This document shows positions 34,356-43,748 of a stretch of DNA of 64,000 bases, piece after piece; within the stretch, counting starts at the first letter, position 1, and the number at the start of each line of letters is the position of its first letter. This DNA is from CAWANF01 sp963783355 (GTDB lineage Bacteria; Bacteroidota; Rhodothermia; Balneolales; DATFMH01). The stretch covers positions 372,001-436,000 of the forward strand of contig CAWANF010000001.1 of the NCBI GenBank assembly GCA_963783355.1. The letters run 5' to 3'. The notes under the pieces were generated by a model. That model was not told the DNA's origin. It was given only the letters and a program-made list of their open reading frames with translations, and did not search any database. The translations under genes and the position numbers were made by a program.

Positions 34356-35819
34356 TTAAATTTCTTTTTCCTGAATAATATCAAGCAGTTTATTTCGAAT
34401 GATCTTCCCGGATGCCGTTCTGGGAAGATGTTCGGCAATCACCAATTTGCGGGGTAATTTAAAGTCGGAAAGACTGCTGCGTAGTTTTTCTCTCAGTTCG
34501 TCCCGGGTGATTTTGGCATCATTTCGGGGAACTATGATCGCTGTGACAATGTGTCCCCATTCTTCATCGGGCCAGCCAACGACAGCCGCTTCAGCAACTC
34601 CCGGCAGTTGTTCAAGGAAGGATTCTACTTCTGCAGGACTTACATTTTCGCCGCCTGTAACGATAAGGTCTTTTTGCCTGCTGAAAATGAAGATATTTCC
34701 ATTTTCAGCAACAGAGCCGTAGTCTCCGGTATTAAACCAACCATCTTTATCAAATATTCCAGTGTTATCTGATTCCCGGTAATACCCATCGAATACCTGT
34801 GGACCGCGCAACCAAATTATTCCACGATCATTTGAATTCAAAACTTTGCCCATGTCATCCCGAATCTGTACTTCGTTGCCTTTGAAGATAGTGCCGGATG
34901 AACCAACCGGATTTTCATTTCTATTTGTTAACGAAACAGCAATAATTTGCGCGCAGGTCTCGGTCATGCCGAAACTCGGAATCACCGGAATATTTTTTTG
35001 GCTGGATTCTTCCAGAATTTTGGAGGATGCTGCTGATCCTCCCAGCAAAATCACCTTAAAACGTGAGTGAGTGTCAAATTGTTCATCTTTTAAAAGTCTT
35101 TGCAACATCGTTGGGACCAAAGAAGCTACTTCTACCTCTTTATTTTCCGAAAGTAATGTACGAATTACAGATTCACTGAAACCTTCGGTTCTGTATATTC
35201 CGGAACCATAAACGAGTGTTCGCAACACGACAGAAATACCGCCAATATGGTTTAAGGGCATACACAAAAGCCACAGTCCGTTTCTGTCCGGTTTAAAATT
35301 AAGAGCAGATGAATAAGCTGCACTAAATAGCTGCCGGCGTTTTAACGGAACTATCTTAGGGTTGCCGGTAGTGCCGGAAGTGAAAAAATATCCAAAAATG
35401 GAATTTTCATCGGCGGAATCTGAAATGAGCTTATTTTTGGGCTGATAATCTTTGAGAAATTTTGGAATCGAGCGAAGATTAGACAGAGCAAAGACATTCC
35501 TGGCTTGATTTTTCGAATCTGTTAAAACAATATACGGTTGAAGATCTACCAGGTAGTCGTTAATTTCCCGGTCGGTTAATTTTGGAGATAGTGGGATAAA
35601 AGGTTTGTTCAATAACCAAAGTGCAGCAATGGTCAGGATTAATTCATCATTTGTTTCCGATAGTAATGCTATTGGTTTCCCTGACGATAACTTATTGATT
35701 CCAGCTATATCATTGATTTGAGATACATATGAATAAAGATCGGCATATGTATAACTCATCATTTCCGATTTCAGAAAAACATCATCATGTCTTTGTGATA
35801 TTTCGGAGAGCGTGGACAA
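34356..35819 (-). CDS. menE: o-Succinylbenzoate-CoA ligase
   Basis: A 487-residue acyl-adenylate-forming enzyme activating o-succinylbenzoate with ATP and CoA for menaquinone synthesis. The P-loop GYFFTSGTTGNPKIVPLKRR, the SFGMTETCAQI motif, GWFNTGDYG and the C-terminal LPRTASGKIIRNK with the catalytic Lys are present. It starts 5 bases after menC in the same direction, so translation is probably coupled. Convergent with purB; a short imperfect hairpin near 34,284-34,316 may separate them. Confidence 0.93.
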   Translation of the reverse strand: MSTLSEISQRHDDVFLKSEMMSYTYADLYSYVSQINDIAGINKLSSGKPIALLSETNDELILTIAALWLLNKPFIPLSPKLTDREINDYLVDLQPYIVLTDSKNQARNVFALSNLRSIPKFLKDYQPKNKLISDSADENSIFGYFFTSGTTGNPKIVPLKRRQLFSAAYSSALNFKPDRNGLWLLCMPLNHIGGISVVLRTLVYGSGIYRTEGFSESVIRTLLSENKEVEVASLVPTMLQRLLKDEQFDTHSRFKVILLGGSAASSKILEESSQKNIPVIPSFGMTETCAQIIAVSLTNRNENPVGSSGTIFKGNEVQIRDDMGKVLNSNDRGIIWLRGPQVFDGYYRESDNTGIFDKDGWFNTGDYGSVAENGNIFIFSRQKDLIVTGGENVSPAEVESFLEQLPGVAEAAVVGWPDEEWGHIVTAIIVPRNDAKITRDELREKLRSSLSDFKLPRKLVIAEHLPRTASGKIIRNKLLDIIQEKEI

Positions 35820-35824
35820 AGGTT

Positions 35825-36910
35825 TTAAATGATACTGAGTTCAACAATTTCCTGGTTTTCAAAAGCCGGTTCTATGCCAATTCCGCGTTCATCAGGCAGC
35901 GTGTAGTATCCGTCTTTAATACAGGTAGAATCATTTAATATATCATTTTCGAAAAGAGATCCTGTTCCAAGACCCTGGGCAATGTTTAAAGATCCGAAAC
36001 AAGAAGCGAGATGAGAAGTGGCCATGCGGCCGATCCCTGATTCCAGTGTACTTGTAATGACGACATCCATACCATTTTTCTTAGACATACGGGCAATCTT
36101 AGCAATGTCGCTATAACTGCCTAAAAGCATAGGTTTAAGAATGATAGCATCAACGTAATGATTTTCAATAATTATTTTTGCCTGCTCTACATTGCATATC
36201 GACTCATCGGCTGCAACAGGTATTGAACTTTTTTTACTGACCTTATTAAGTGCTTCGAGGTCGGATGCCGGAACCGGCTGCTCACAATACTCGATATTAG
36301 AAGGGGATAATTGATTCAAAAAGCTAATGGCTGCATCAGCCTCCCATGCCTGATTCGCATCAAGCCGGATTTTACTGTCTTTATAATTCGACTGAATATA
36401 TTCGACCAGGCTAAGTTCGAGTTCAAAATCATTACCGATTTTTAATTTAAACGTTCGATAACCGCTTTCCCACGCTTCATCAATGGCGTTTATGCTGGTT
36501 TTGAAATCATTTTGCCCGAGCGTGAAATTAACCTTGATACGTTGTGCAGATGAGCTTAATAGATGTTTATTAAGCGGAATCATCCGTGTTTTAGATAAGC
36601 GGTCATAGACAAAAGTATCCAATCCGAAACGAAGACTTGGGTGAATTTTTAGAGAATCGGCAAAAGATTGCCAGGTATTATACCCGTTAACCTGCATAAA
36701 ATAATGTTCTATAGCATTATGATATTGCTGAAACTGTGCAATAACCTGGTCAAGTGATTCTGTCGAGTAACCAGGCAGTGGAGCAATATCGCCATAGCAG
36801 GAAAAAGAGAGATAATCTTCCTTTATTATCAGTCCTTCTCTGAATGTAAAACTACCATTACTGGTATTAAATGGTTTTTTAAAAGGTAACCTATAATGAA
36901 ATAACTGCAT
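35825..36910 (-). CDS. menC: o-Succinylbenzoate synthase
   Basis: A 361-residue enolase-superfamily enzyme dehydrating SHCHC to o-succinylbenzoate. The catalytic Lys pair region is FKLKIGN (KxK), metal ligands are Asp in IRLDANQAW, Glu in YCEQPV and Asp/Glu in AADESI, and the opposite Lys is in AIILKPMLLG. The product feeds directly to MenE. Muconate cycloisomerase or dipeptide epimerase relatives look alike, but the neighbours settle it. Confidence 0.92.
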   Translation of the reverse strand: MQLFHYRLPFKKPFNTSNGSFTFREGLIIKEDYLSFSCYGDIAPLPGYSTESLDQVIAQFQQYHNAIEHYFMQVNGYNTWQSFADSLKIHPSLRFGLDTFVYDRLSKTRMIPLNKHLLSSSAQRIKVNFTLGQNDFKTSINAIDEAWESGYRTFKLKIGNDFELELSLVEYIQSNYKDSKIRLDANQAWEADAAISFLNQLSPSNIEYCEQPVPASDLEALNKVSKKSSIPVAADESICNVEQAKIIIENHYVDAIILKPMLLGSYSDIAKIARMSKKNGMDVVITSTLESGIGRMATSHLASCFGSLNIAQGLGTGSLFENDILNDSTCIKDGYYTLPDERGIGIEPAFENQEIVELSII

Positions 36911-36947
36911 TCAGGAATTTTCAATGATTAATTTGATTGACACATTG

Positions 36948-37835
36948 CTATGAAAGTATAAGTCCAAGGCTAAATAGCAAGCCAAATATTACCATAAACT
37001 GAGCTGTTCTTTTCAGTATTGTGTTGAATTTTGATTTGTCTTTTTCAGTCCAGATTGTTCGTATTAATTTGATAGCAAGTGGGATAGAAATAAATGACAG
37101 AAAGACGGGCCAGGTGTAGTGAAGACGAAAAAAGAAGTGGGGAGGGATTGCAAAACTCAGCAATATCATCAATAAATATTCATACCTGAGTGTATTTTCT
37201 CCGAAAAGAACTCCCAAAGTCTTTTTTCCGGCAGGACGATCTGTTTCAATGTCTCTTAAGTTATTCACAACAAGAATATTTGTAGAAAGCGCACCGGCAG
37301 GTATGGATGCCCAGAAAGAAGCTGTTGACCAATGCAATGCATTCAAATAATAAGTTCCCATAACTGCCACAAAACCAAAAAAGATAAATACAAAGATATC
37401 CCCGAGGCCATTATAACCGAGCGGAAACGGTCCGCCAGTGTATAAAATGCCAAACAATAAAGAAAGCACTCCGATCAGCAGGATGACCCAGCCACCGATC
37501 CAGACGAGATAAAGTCCTATGCAAAAGGCCAATCCCATTGTGATAATGGTTGCCCTCATCATCACGATGGGAGTAATAAGGCCTGTAGCCGTTGCACGTG
37601 TAAATCCAACCCGTTCAATGGAATCCGCCCCTTTTTGTGCGTCGTAATAATCGTTGGCAAAGTTGGTGCCGATTTGTATCAGCAAGGCGCATAGCAGAGC
37701 GACGATGGAAGCAACCGGGTTGAGGACATTATTATGATATGCAAGCGAGGCACCAATGGCTACAGGAACAATTGCTGCGGCCAGGGTCTTTGGACGAGCA
37801 GCTTCAATCCAGATTTTAAAATTAATAGACGACAA
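36948..37835 (-). CDS. menA: 1,4-Dihydroxy-2-naphthoate polyprenyltransferase
   Basis: A 295-residue UbiA-family inner-membrane enzyme with about eight to nine helices. It attaches the isoprenoid tail to DHNA. Two Asp-rich prenyl-diphosphate sites are visible: NFANDYYDAQKGAD (about residues 58-71) and VNNLRDIETDRPAGKKT. The start MSSINFKIWIEAARPKTLAAA is the normal MenA N-terminus. It is upstream of menC by 37 bases and leads the menA-C-E block. Confidence 0.95.
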   Translation of the reverse strand: MSSINFKIWIEAARPKTLAAAIVPVAIGASLAYHNNVLNPVASIVALLCALLIQIGTNFANDYYDAQKGADSIERVGFTRATATGLITPIVMMRATIITMGLAFCIGLYLVWIGGWVILLIGVLSLLFGILYTGGPFPLGYNGLGDIFVFIFFGFVAVMGTYYLNALHWSTASFWASIPAGALSTNILVVNNLRDIETDRPAGKKTLGVLFGENTLRYEYLLMILLSFAIPPHFFFRLHYTWPVFLSFISIPLAIKLIRTIWTEKDKSKFNTILKRTAQFMVIFGLLFSLGLILS

Positions 37836-37968
37836 GATTCTTAGATTCGGGTAGTTATTATTTAGTGGTCATATTCAGCTTCGGTATACCTCTACCTGTA
37901 AAATTAAATACGGAGGCTAAATTACAACTTATTCATTGTGTTGTCACCCCATTTTATGGCTGTTTTTC

Positions 37969-37984
37969 AGTCGGTTTACCGACT
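37969..37984. promoter_or_regulatory. Perfect inverted repeat AGTCGGTTTACCGACT upstream of glnN
   Basis: A 7-bp stem with a 2-base centre, 154 bases before glnN. With so small a centre it is more likely a protein-binding dyad than an RNA hairpin. Confidence 0.35.
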
Positions 37985-38011
37985 AATAGCTATTTAATTA
38001 TTTTAAATATA

Positions 38012-38021
38012 AAAGCGCTTT
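38012..38021. promoter_or_regulatory. AAAGCGCTTT palindrome upstream of glnN
   Basis: In the context ATAAAAGCGCTTTCACTT it resembles LacI-family half-site pairs. The same core recurs at 51,306-51,315 ahead of the GNAT gene. Confidence 0.3.
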
Positions 38022-38137
38022 CACTTAAATATATTTTATAATGGTTTTTTTATGATATTTTTTATTAATTAAATGTGAATTTCCGATTAAAAAGTATTAT
38101 AATTGAGTGACCCGTAACCAGAAAAACAATAAAATCA

Positions 38138-40330
38138 ATGAGTAAATTATATCCTCGTTACGATACATTAGCGGCTGTTAAAGAATGGTCTCCAAGCAAA
38201 GATGGATTTCAGGCCCTCACGCCGCAAAACATCGCAAGAATATTTGGTGAAAATACGCTTACACAAGACATTTTAAAAGAGCGCTTGCCAAAATCGGTAT
38301 GGAAAGAACTTAAAAAAACATTACAAGACAATGAGCCCCTGAATAACTCTGTTGCTGATGCAGTGGCAGTGGTTATGAAAGACTGGGCTGTTGAAAAAGG
38401 GGCTACGCATTTTACGCACTGGTTTCAGCCCCTGACCGGTTCTACTGCTGAAAAACACGACAGTTTCATCACGCCTAACCAGGGTGGAGGGGCTATCGCT
38501 GAATTTTCCGGTAAAGATCTTATACAGGGTGAGCCGGATGCGTCCAGTTTTCCCAGTGGAGGATTGCGTGCCACTTTTGAAGCACGCGGATATACCGCCT
38601 GGGATGCTTCATCTCCAGCTTTCATTATAGAAAATGAAAATGGATCCGTTTTATGTATACCAACGGCATTCGCTTCTTGGACAGGTGAAGCCCTTGACCA
38701 TAAAACACCTTTACTTCGTTCCAATGAAGCCTTAAACCAGGCCGCATTGAAAGCTTTGTCATTATTTGATGGCGAAGGTGTTACACGAATTCAATCGACG
38801 GTTGGTTTCGAACAGGAATATTTCCTGATCGATCAGGAATTCTTCTATCGCCGTCCCGATTTAGTCCTTGCAGGACGTACGCTTTTTGGTGCTCAGCCAC
38901 CACGCGGACAGGAATTGGATGATCATTATTTTGGTACTATACCTGATCGTATCCTGGCCTATATGTTAGAAGTTGAACGTGAATTATATCGTTTGGGTGT
39001 TCCGGTTAAAACCCGTCACAACGAGGTTGCACCGAGCCAGTACGAGATTGCACCAATCTTCGAAACTTCGAATATTGCAGCGGACCATCAGCAAATTACG
39101 ATGCTTACGATGAAGAGGATAGCCCGTAAATACGGACTTGTTTGTGTATTGCATGAAAAACCATTTGCCGGAATTAACGGAAGTGGGAAACACTCCAACT
39201 GGTCGATGGCTACCGATACCGGGGTAAATCTCCTGGAACCGGGGGATAATCCTCATTCAAACATGCTTTTCATGTTTTTCAGTGTAGCTGTTATTAAAGC
39301 AGTTTATGAACATCAGGATCTGTTGCGCGTTTCCATAGCCGGACCAGGCAATGATCACCGACTTGGAGCTAATGAAGCACCTCCTGCTATTATCTCTATA
39401 TTCGTCGGCGAGCAACTTCAGGATATCTACGACCAAATAGAAAACGGTGGTGCAAAATCCTCTAAAAAAGGTGGTTTCCTTGGTTTAGGTACTTCTATCT
39501 TACCGGATCTTCCAAAACATGCCGGTGACCGGAATCGTACTTCTCCATTCGCATTTACCGGTAATAAATTCGAGTTCAGAGCTGTTGGCTCCAGCCAGTC
39601 AGTTTCGTTCCCGGTTGTTGTTCTTAATACAATTGTCGCCGATTCATTGTCAAAGATGTACGACCTGATGCAATCCGAGTTGAAAGAGAACAACAATGAT
39701 GTTGAGAAAGCTTTGGCGGTTGTTTTGAGTAAAACACTTAAAGAGTCCAAGAAAATTATTTTCAATGGTGACGGTTATTCCGATGAGTGGAAAATAGAAG
39801 CTGAAAAACGTGGCTTATTGAATTTGCCGACTACGATGGATGCTATTCCACTTTTAGGATCGGAAAGCAACATTAAGTTGTTTGAAAAATTCAAAGTTCT
39901 CAGTAAAGGTGAAGTATTGTCCCGTCTCGAAATAATGATGGACCAATATTTTAAAACTATCAATATTGAAGCGGAATCTACTGCTAATATTGCGAGGACA
40001 ATGATTTTGCCTTCAGCCATTCGTTACCTGAATGAACTCCTGGCTGTTGCTGATCGCGGTAAACAAATGGGATTGAATACGGCAGGCACAAGTAAAGTTA
40101 TCAGTGAATTAAATGATGATTTGAATTCATTTACCGAAGCACTTGATAAACTTCTTGAAGTGAATGCTGAGCTTGGTGGCGATTCAATTGAAGAAAAAGC
40201 TGAGCATATGTATAAAAATGTTATTCCGGTAATGAATGTAGTCCGCGAGGCTGCCGACAAGCTGGAAGGCATTATAGCAGATGATTATTGGCCGTTGCCA
40301 ACATATCTTGATATGTTATTCCTTAAATAG
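38138..40330 (+). CDS. glnN: Glutamine synthetase type III
   Basis: A 730-residue GSIII enzyme, the large type common in Bacteroidota and cyanobacteria, making glutamine from glutamate, ammonia and ATP. Key segments are HWFQPLTGSTAEKHDSF, GFEQEYFLID (metal Glu), RHNEVAPSQYEIAPIFE, and NGSGKHSNWSM, followed by the extra C-terminal helical domain. It is single, with no ammonium transporter or PII gene beside it. A strong terminator follows at 40,355. Confidence 0.96.
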   Translation: MSKLYPRYDTLAAVKEWSPSKDGFQALTPQNIARIFGENTLTQDILKERLPKSVWKELKKTLQDNEPLNNSVADAVAVVMKDWAVEKGATHFTHWFQPLTGSTAEKHDSFITPNQGGGAIAEFSGKDLIQGEPDASSFPSGGLRATFEARGYTAWDASSPAFIIENENGSVLCIPTAFASWTGEALDHKTPLLRSNEALNQAALKALSLFDGEGVTRIQSTVGFEQEYFLIDQEFFYRRPDLVLAGRTLFGAQPPRGQELDDHYFGTIPDRILAYMLEVERELYRLGVPVKTRHNEVAPSQYEIAPIFETSNIAADHQQITMLTMKRIARKYGLVCVLHEKPFAGINGSGKHSNWSMATDTGVNLLEPGDNPHSNMLFMFFSVAVIKAVYEHQDLLRVSIAGPGNDHRLGANEAPPAIISIFVGEQLQDIYDQIENGGAKSSKKGGFLGLGTSILPDLPKHAGDRNRTSPFAFTGNKFEFRAVGSSQSVSFPVVVLNTIVADSLSKMYDLMQSELKENNNDVEKALAVVLSKTLKESKKIIFNGDGYSDEWKIEAEKRGLLNLPTTMDAIPLLGSESNIKLFEKFKVLSKGEVLSRLEIMMDQYFKTINIEAESTANIARTMILPSAIRYLNELLAVADRGKQMGLNTAGTSKVISELNDDLNSFTEALDKLLEVNAELGGDSIEEKAEHMYKNVIPVMNVVREAADKLEGIIADDYWPLPTYLDMLFLK

Positions 40331-40354
40331 AATATCGTATTTAAAAACTGCACT

Positions 40355-40391
40355 AAAAAGCCCGGCCACTCAATGAAGGCCGGGCTTTTTT
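40355..40391. terminator. Strong bidirectional terminator between glnN and sensor kinase
   Basis: A perfect 13-bp stem, AAAAAGCCCGGCC at 40,355-40,367 with GGCCGGGCTTTTT at 40,378-40,390, gives U-tracts on both strands for the two convergent genes. Confidence 0.92.
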
Positions 40392-40415
40392 ATTATCATA
40401 CTGCTGAAAAATTAT

Positions 40416-43400
40416 TTATACAGGAACTGTTAACTCCATACGTGTTCCTGACGAATCATTGCGATTCCATTTTATTTTGGCGCTAATGGTATTTGCCCTG
40501 TGAATTATGTTGAGCAGCCCGTGGCCGCTTCTGTCATACCGGTTATGCAAATCGCTTATCGTTTTCTCAAATTCGAATCCTTTTCCATCGTCATCAAACT
40601 GGAAGACAACACAATCTTTTAACTCATTAATATTTAGTTCGATGTTATTGGGTTCACCATGTTCAATAGCATTGGTGACCGCCTCCTGGAATATTCTGTA
40701 AATAGTGACTTTCGTATAATAATTCAGGTTCGTGATTTTATCCGGGGCATTCATTTGAAATTTAATCGTCCTGCCGCTGGAATCGATATGCTTCCTGATT
40801 AGGCCTTCCAGGGAATCAACAAGACCGAAAAATTCAATAGTCCCGGGTTTTAAATCGTCCATAATAACCCGGATATTTTGACTTATCTGATCCAAATCGG
40901 GGAGAACCGGATTATGTTCATTTTCTGCTCCCCGTCTTTCGGGCCGTTTTCGGAAATTACTCTGAATCTTTCTCATAACATTGCTCAGGGAACCAAGGAT
41001 TTGATCATGCAATTCAATAGCTATTCGAGAACGTTCATCTTCAATTCCCCTGGAAAAAGCAGTGGCAACCATTTTTTCCATCTTTCTTCGTTCCCTCTGG
41101 TAAATAATCTCTTTTTCCTGTGCCTTCAGTTTTAGTTCGTTTTCACGTTCCCGGGTTTTTGATTCTATAGCAATGCGCTGTAACCGTTCCTGTTCTGCTC
41201 TCAGACGCAATTGCTCTTTTTCAAACTGATCCGCCATATTCTTTTTGACGGTAACTGCCTGCCACTGGACAATACCCAGAATAACGATAAACAATATGGT
41301 AATGTAACCGGTATAGGCCCAGTACGTTTCATAAAATGGCGTTGGTATGACAAAATGGAGGGATGCCCCCTGCAAATTCCATATATCATCATTGTTGCAG
41401 GCAATTACTTTAAATTCATATGAGCCCGGTGGAAGATTTGTATAATAAGCGATTCTTCTGTTTCCCGCCGCAATCCACTTCTTATCGAATCCTATCAGTT
41501 TATATCTGAATTTGACATTATCAACCGTATTTAAACTAATAGCTGTATAAGTAAAATCTATTTTGTGAGAACCGGGGCGTAAAGAATTTTTGTGCGATAA
41601 AAGATCCAGGTGATCATCGACGGTCGCTTTCTGGATGTGAATGATGGGAGGTGTTGTATTGATTTTCAGGTCGTTTGGATCAATCATAGTAACCCCGCTT
41701 ACCGTGGGATACCATAGTTTACCATCTTTTCCCTGCCAACCGGCCGGTTGATTGGCCCCATTACACTCGGTGCTAATCATACCATCCGATTTCCCATAGA
41801 CAACCGAATGAACATGATCGATATAGCCTTGTGCCATATCATTCAATTCATTGTGGTTTACTTTGAAAATTCCTTTATCGGAACTCATCCATAGGTATCC
41901 TTTTTTATCTTCAAAAATGCTGTAGATGACATTATCTAAAAGTCCGTCTTTTATAGTATAGTTAAAAAACCGACCATTCCTGAAACGGCTCAGGCCTCCG
42001 CCATGGGTACCTATCCACATCGTACTATCATTATCTTCATAAAAGGAAATCACAATATTATCTGCCAGCCCGTCGGTCGTATCATAATTCGTAAAATGGC
42101 CGTTGTGAAATATAGAAAAGCCCCCGCCACTGGTTCCAATCCATAAGTTACCACGATGATCTCCATAGATGGCACGTATATAATTGTTTGATAATCCGTT
42201 ACTTGTTGTATAAGTATCAAATTTACCATCTTTATATCGTTGCAAACCCCCACCGCTGGTACCGATCCACATATTATCATTTTTATCCGCATATAAGGAC
42301 AAAACAATATTATCGGCAAGGCCATTACTTTCATTCATAATTCGACTTTTGCCATGATCCAATATTGTCAGGCCTTTGTAGGTTCCAATCCATATGCGTC
42401 CCCGATGATCCTGGTAAATAGATCTTATGAAATCACCGGATAAACCATTTTTGTGATTTATAACGGAAACCTTATTGTGCTGAATAATATTGACACCTCC
42501 ACCATCTGTCCCAACCCAGAGTCTGTCCCGGGAGTCAGCAAAAACGGTCCATATAAAATTATTACTTAGTCCTTCCCGGGTGGTATAAGTAGTAAATTTG
42601 CCATCCCGAAATCTATTTAAACCACCGCCCAGCGTTCCCATCCACAAGTCTCCCTGATTGTCTTCAAAGAGGTCGGCTACAACATCGTTTGACAAACCGT
42701 CGCTTGTTGAAAAATTGGTGATTTTGCCGTCAACATATCGATCGATTCCACCGCCTTCAGTCCCGATCCATACCGTTCCGGTGTGGTCCTGATACAGAGA
42801 AAGAATCACATTGCTGCTTAGTCCGTTATTGGTGTTTAGATATTGGATTTTATTGTGATCGATTATTGTGATTCCTCCGCCACTGGTTGCCACCCAGACA
42901 CGATCTTGAGAATCACGAATGATATCTCTGACATGGCCGTTGTAGAGACCGTTTTTTTGGGACAGTGGAAAAAATCGGCCATTCTTAAACTTCAGAATGC
43001 CATTTCCATTGGTACCAACCCAAACAGTGTCAAAACGATCCGTAAAAATGGATTCGATATAACGAGCTTTAGTTTGTGCCGGGTGGGAATAGGTCTTAAA
43101 ACTACCATTTTTATAACAGGCCAGGCCATTTCCATATGTGCCAATCCACAATGTTCCCGAAGAATCCTGGTTAATACAATTGATGTCATTACCGGGCAGT
43201 CCATTCTTATCAGTGAAAATTGTCAGATGGTTATTTTTCCAAAGTGCCAGGCCTTTTGAACGTGTTCCGATCCACAAACCACCATTTTGATCTTCAAAAA
43301 GGGTATTGATATGTGCGTCTGAAATAGCGGACTCGGCCATCGTATCAACGGTTGTAAAGCTAAAACCGTCGAAACGGCACAATCCGTTATAAGTGCCCAG

Positions 43401-43595
43401 CCATAAATAGCCATCTCTAGTTTGTATAATAGCTGTAACGCTATTTTGAGATAATCCGTCTTCCGTTTGCCAATTATGCAACTCATATTGCGACATGGAC
43501 TTGTGAGGATTCAGGTAGGGCCCGTGGTATGCTCTCGCCGTTACCTTTTGGTAAAATAGTAGAAACAGTAAAATGATCAGGCGCTTCTTTTCCAT
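40416..43595 (-). CDS. Propeller-type sensor histidine kinase (HisKA_3), no receiver domain
   Basis: A 1,059-residue inner-membrane sensor. After a signal segment (about 1-21), about 14 repeats of the WIGT.GGG(L/I)..F.NG.F type (about residues 45-640) should build two seven-bladed periplasmic propellers. A Y_Y_Y domain follows (about 680-755), then one membrane helix (about 757-778), a coiled coil (about 785-840), HisKA_3 with the phospho-acceptor His in ERSRIAIELHDQ (about residue 865), and an HATPase with N-box FQEAVTNAIEHG and DDDGKGF. Unlike the hybrid kinases of gut Bacteroides it has no receiver or AraC domain, so it needs a separate NarL-type regulator, which is not in the window. The ligand is unknown. 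Confidence 0.9.
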   Translation of the reverse strand: MEKKRLIILLFLLFYQKVTARAYHGPYLNPHKSMSQYELHNWQTEDGLSQNSVTAIIQTRDGYLWLGTYNGLCRFDGFSFTTVDTMAESAISDAHINTLFEDQNGGLWIGTRSKGLALWKNNHLTIFTDKNGLPGNDINCINQDSSGTLWIGTYGNGLACYKNGSFKTYSHPAQTKARYIESIFTDRFDTVWVGTNGNGILKFKNGRFFPLSQKNGLYNGHVRDIIRDSQDRVWVATSGGGITIIDHNKIQYLNTNNGLSSNVILSLYQDHTGTVWIGTEGGGIDRYVDGKITNFSTSDGLSNDVVADLFEDNQGDLWMGTLGGGLNRFRDGKFTTYTTREGLSNNFIWTVFADSRDRLWVGTDGGGVNIIQHNKVSVINHKNGLSGDFIRSIYQDHRGRIWIGTYKGLTILDHGKSRIMNESNGLADNIVLSLYADKNDNMWIGTSGGGLQRYKDGKFDTYTTSNGLSNNYIRAIYGDHRGNLWIGTSGGGFSIFHNGHFTNYDTTDGLADNIVISFYEDNDSTMWIGTHGGGLSRFRNGRFFNYTIKDGLLDNVIYSIFEDKKGYLWMSSDKGIFKVNHNELNDMAQGYIDHVHSVVYGKSDGMISTECNGANQPAGWQGKDGKLWYPTVSGVTMIDPNDLKINTTPPIIHIQKATVDDHLDLLSHKNSLRPGSHKIDFTYTAISLNTVDNVKFRYKLIGFDKKWIAAGNRRIAYYTNLPPGSYEFKVIACNNDDIWNLQGASLHFVIPTPFYETYWAYTGYITILFIVILGIVQWQAVTVKKNMADQFEKEQLRLRAEQERLQRIAIESKTRERENELKLKAQEKEIIYQRERRKMEKMVATAFSRGIEDERSRIAIELHDQILGSLSNVMRKIQSNFRKRPERRGAENEHNPVLPDLDQISQNIRVIMDDLKPGTIEFFGLVDSLEGLIRKHIDSSGRTIKFQMNAPDKITNLNYYTKVTIYRIFQEAVTNAIEHGEPNNIELNINELKDCVVFQFDDDGKGFEFEKTISDLHNRYDRSGHGLLNIIHRANTISAKIKWNRNDSSGTRMELTVPV
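41640..43470 (-). repeat. About 14 tandem propeller-repeat units within the sensor kinase gene
   Basis: At protein level the unit is about 40-43 residues with a core of W-I/V-G-T and G-G-G. At DNA level the units are about 120-130 bases and clearly related. This is intragenic coding repetition, not a CRISPR or satellite. Confidence 0.8.
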
Positions 43596-43705
43596 CCCGA
43601 AAACTAATTAAAAGATGTTCCTCCAAAGACATCGTATGTAATTCTACACAACTAAAATATAGTAAATTTTTTAATCAGGACCGGAGACTGAAAGAACAGA
43701 AGGGG

Positions 43706-43738
43706 AAAAAGGGTGGATAAGTATCTTCACCCTTTTTT
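43706..43738 (-). terminator. Terminator after menB
   Basis: AAAAAGGGTG at 43,706-43,715 pairs with CACCCTTTTT at 43,728-43,737. Read on the minus strand it ends menB (stop at 43,749) with a U-run. It separates the menH-menB block from the sensor kinase gene, whose promoter must then lie at about 43,596-43,700. Confidence 0.85.
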
Positions 43739-43748
43739 TATATGTATG

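Larger units (their letters stand above)
37836..38137. promoter_or_regulatory. 302-base divergent gap between menA and glnN with two palindromes
   Basis: No gene is seen. It contains AGTCGGTTTACCGACT (37,969-37,984), a perfect inverted repeat, and AAAGCGCTTT at 38,012-38,021. Both are on the glnN side, 154 and 117 bases before its start, and are candidate operators or leader structures. Confidence 0.5.

Noticed and set aside
41640..43470. Regularly spaced DNA repeats that might suggest a CRISPR or satellite array
   Set aside because: The repeats are degenerate, in frame and encode propeller blades of the sensor kinase.
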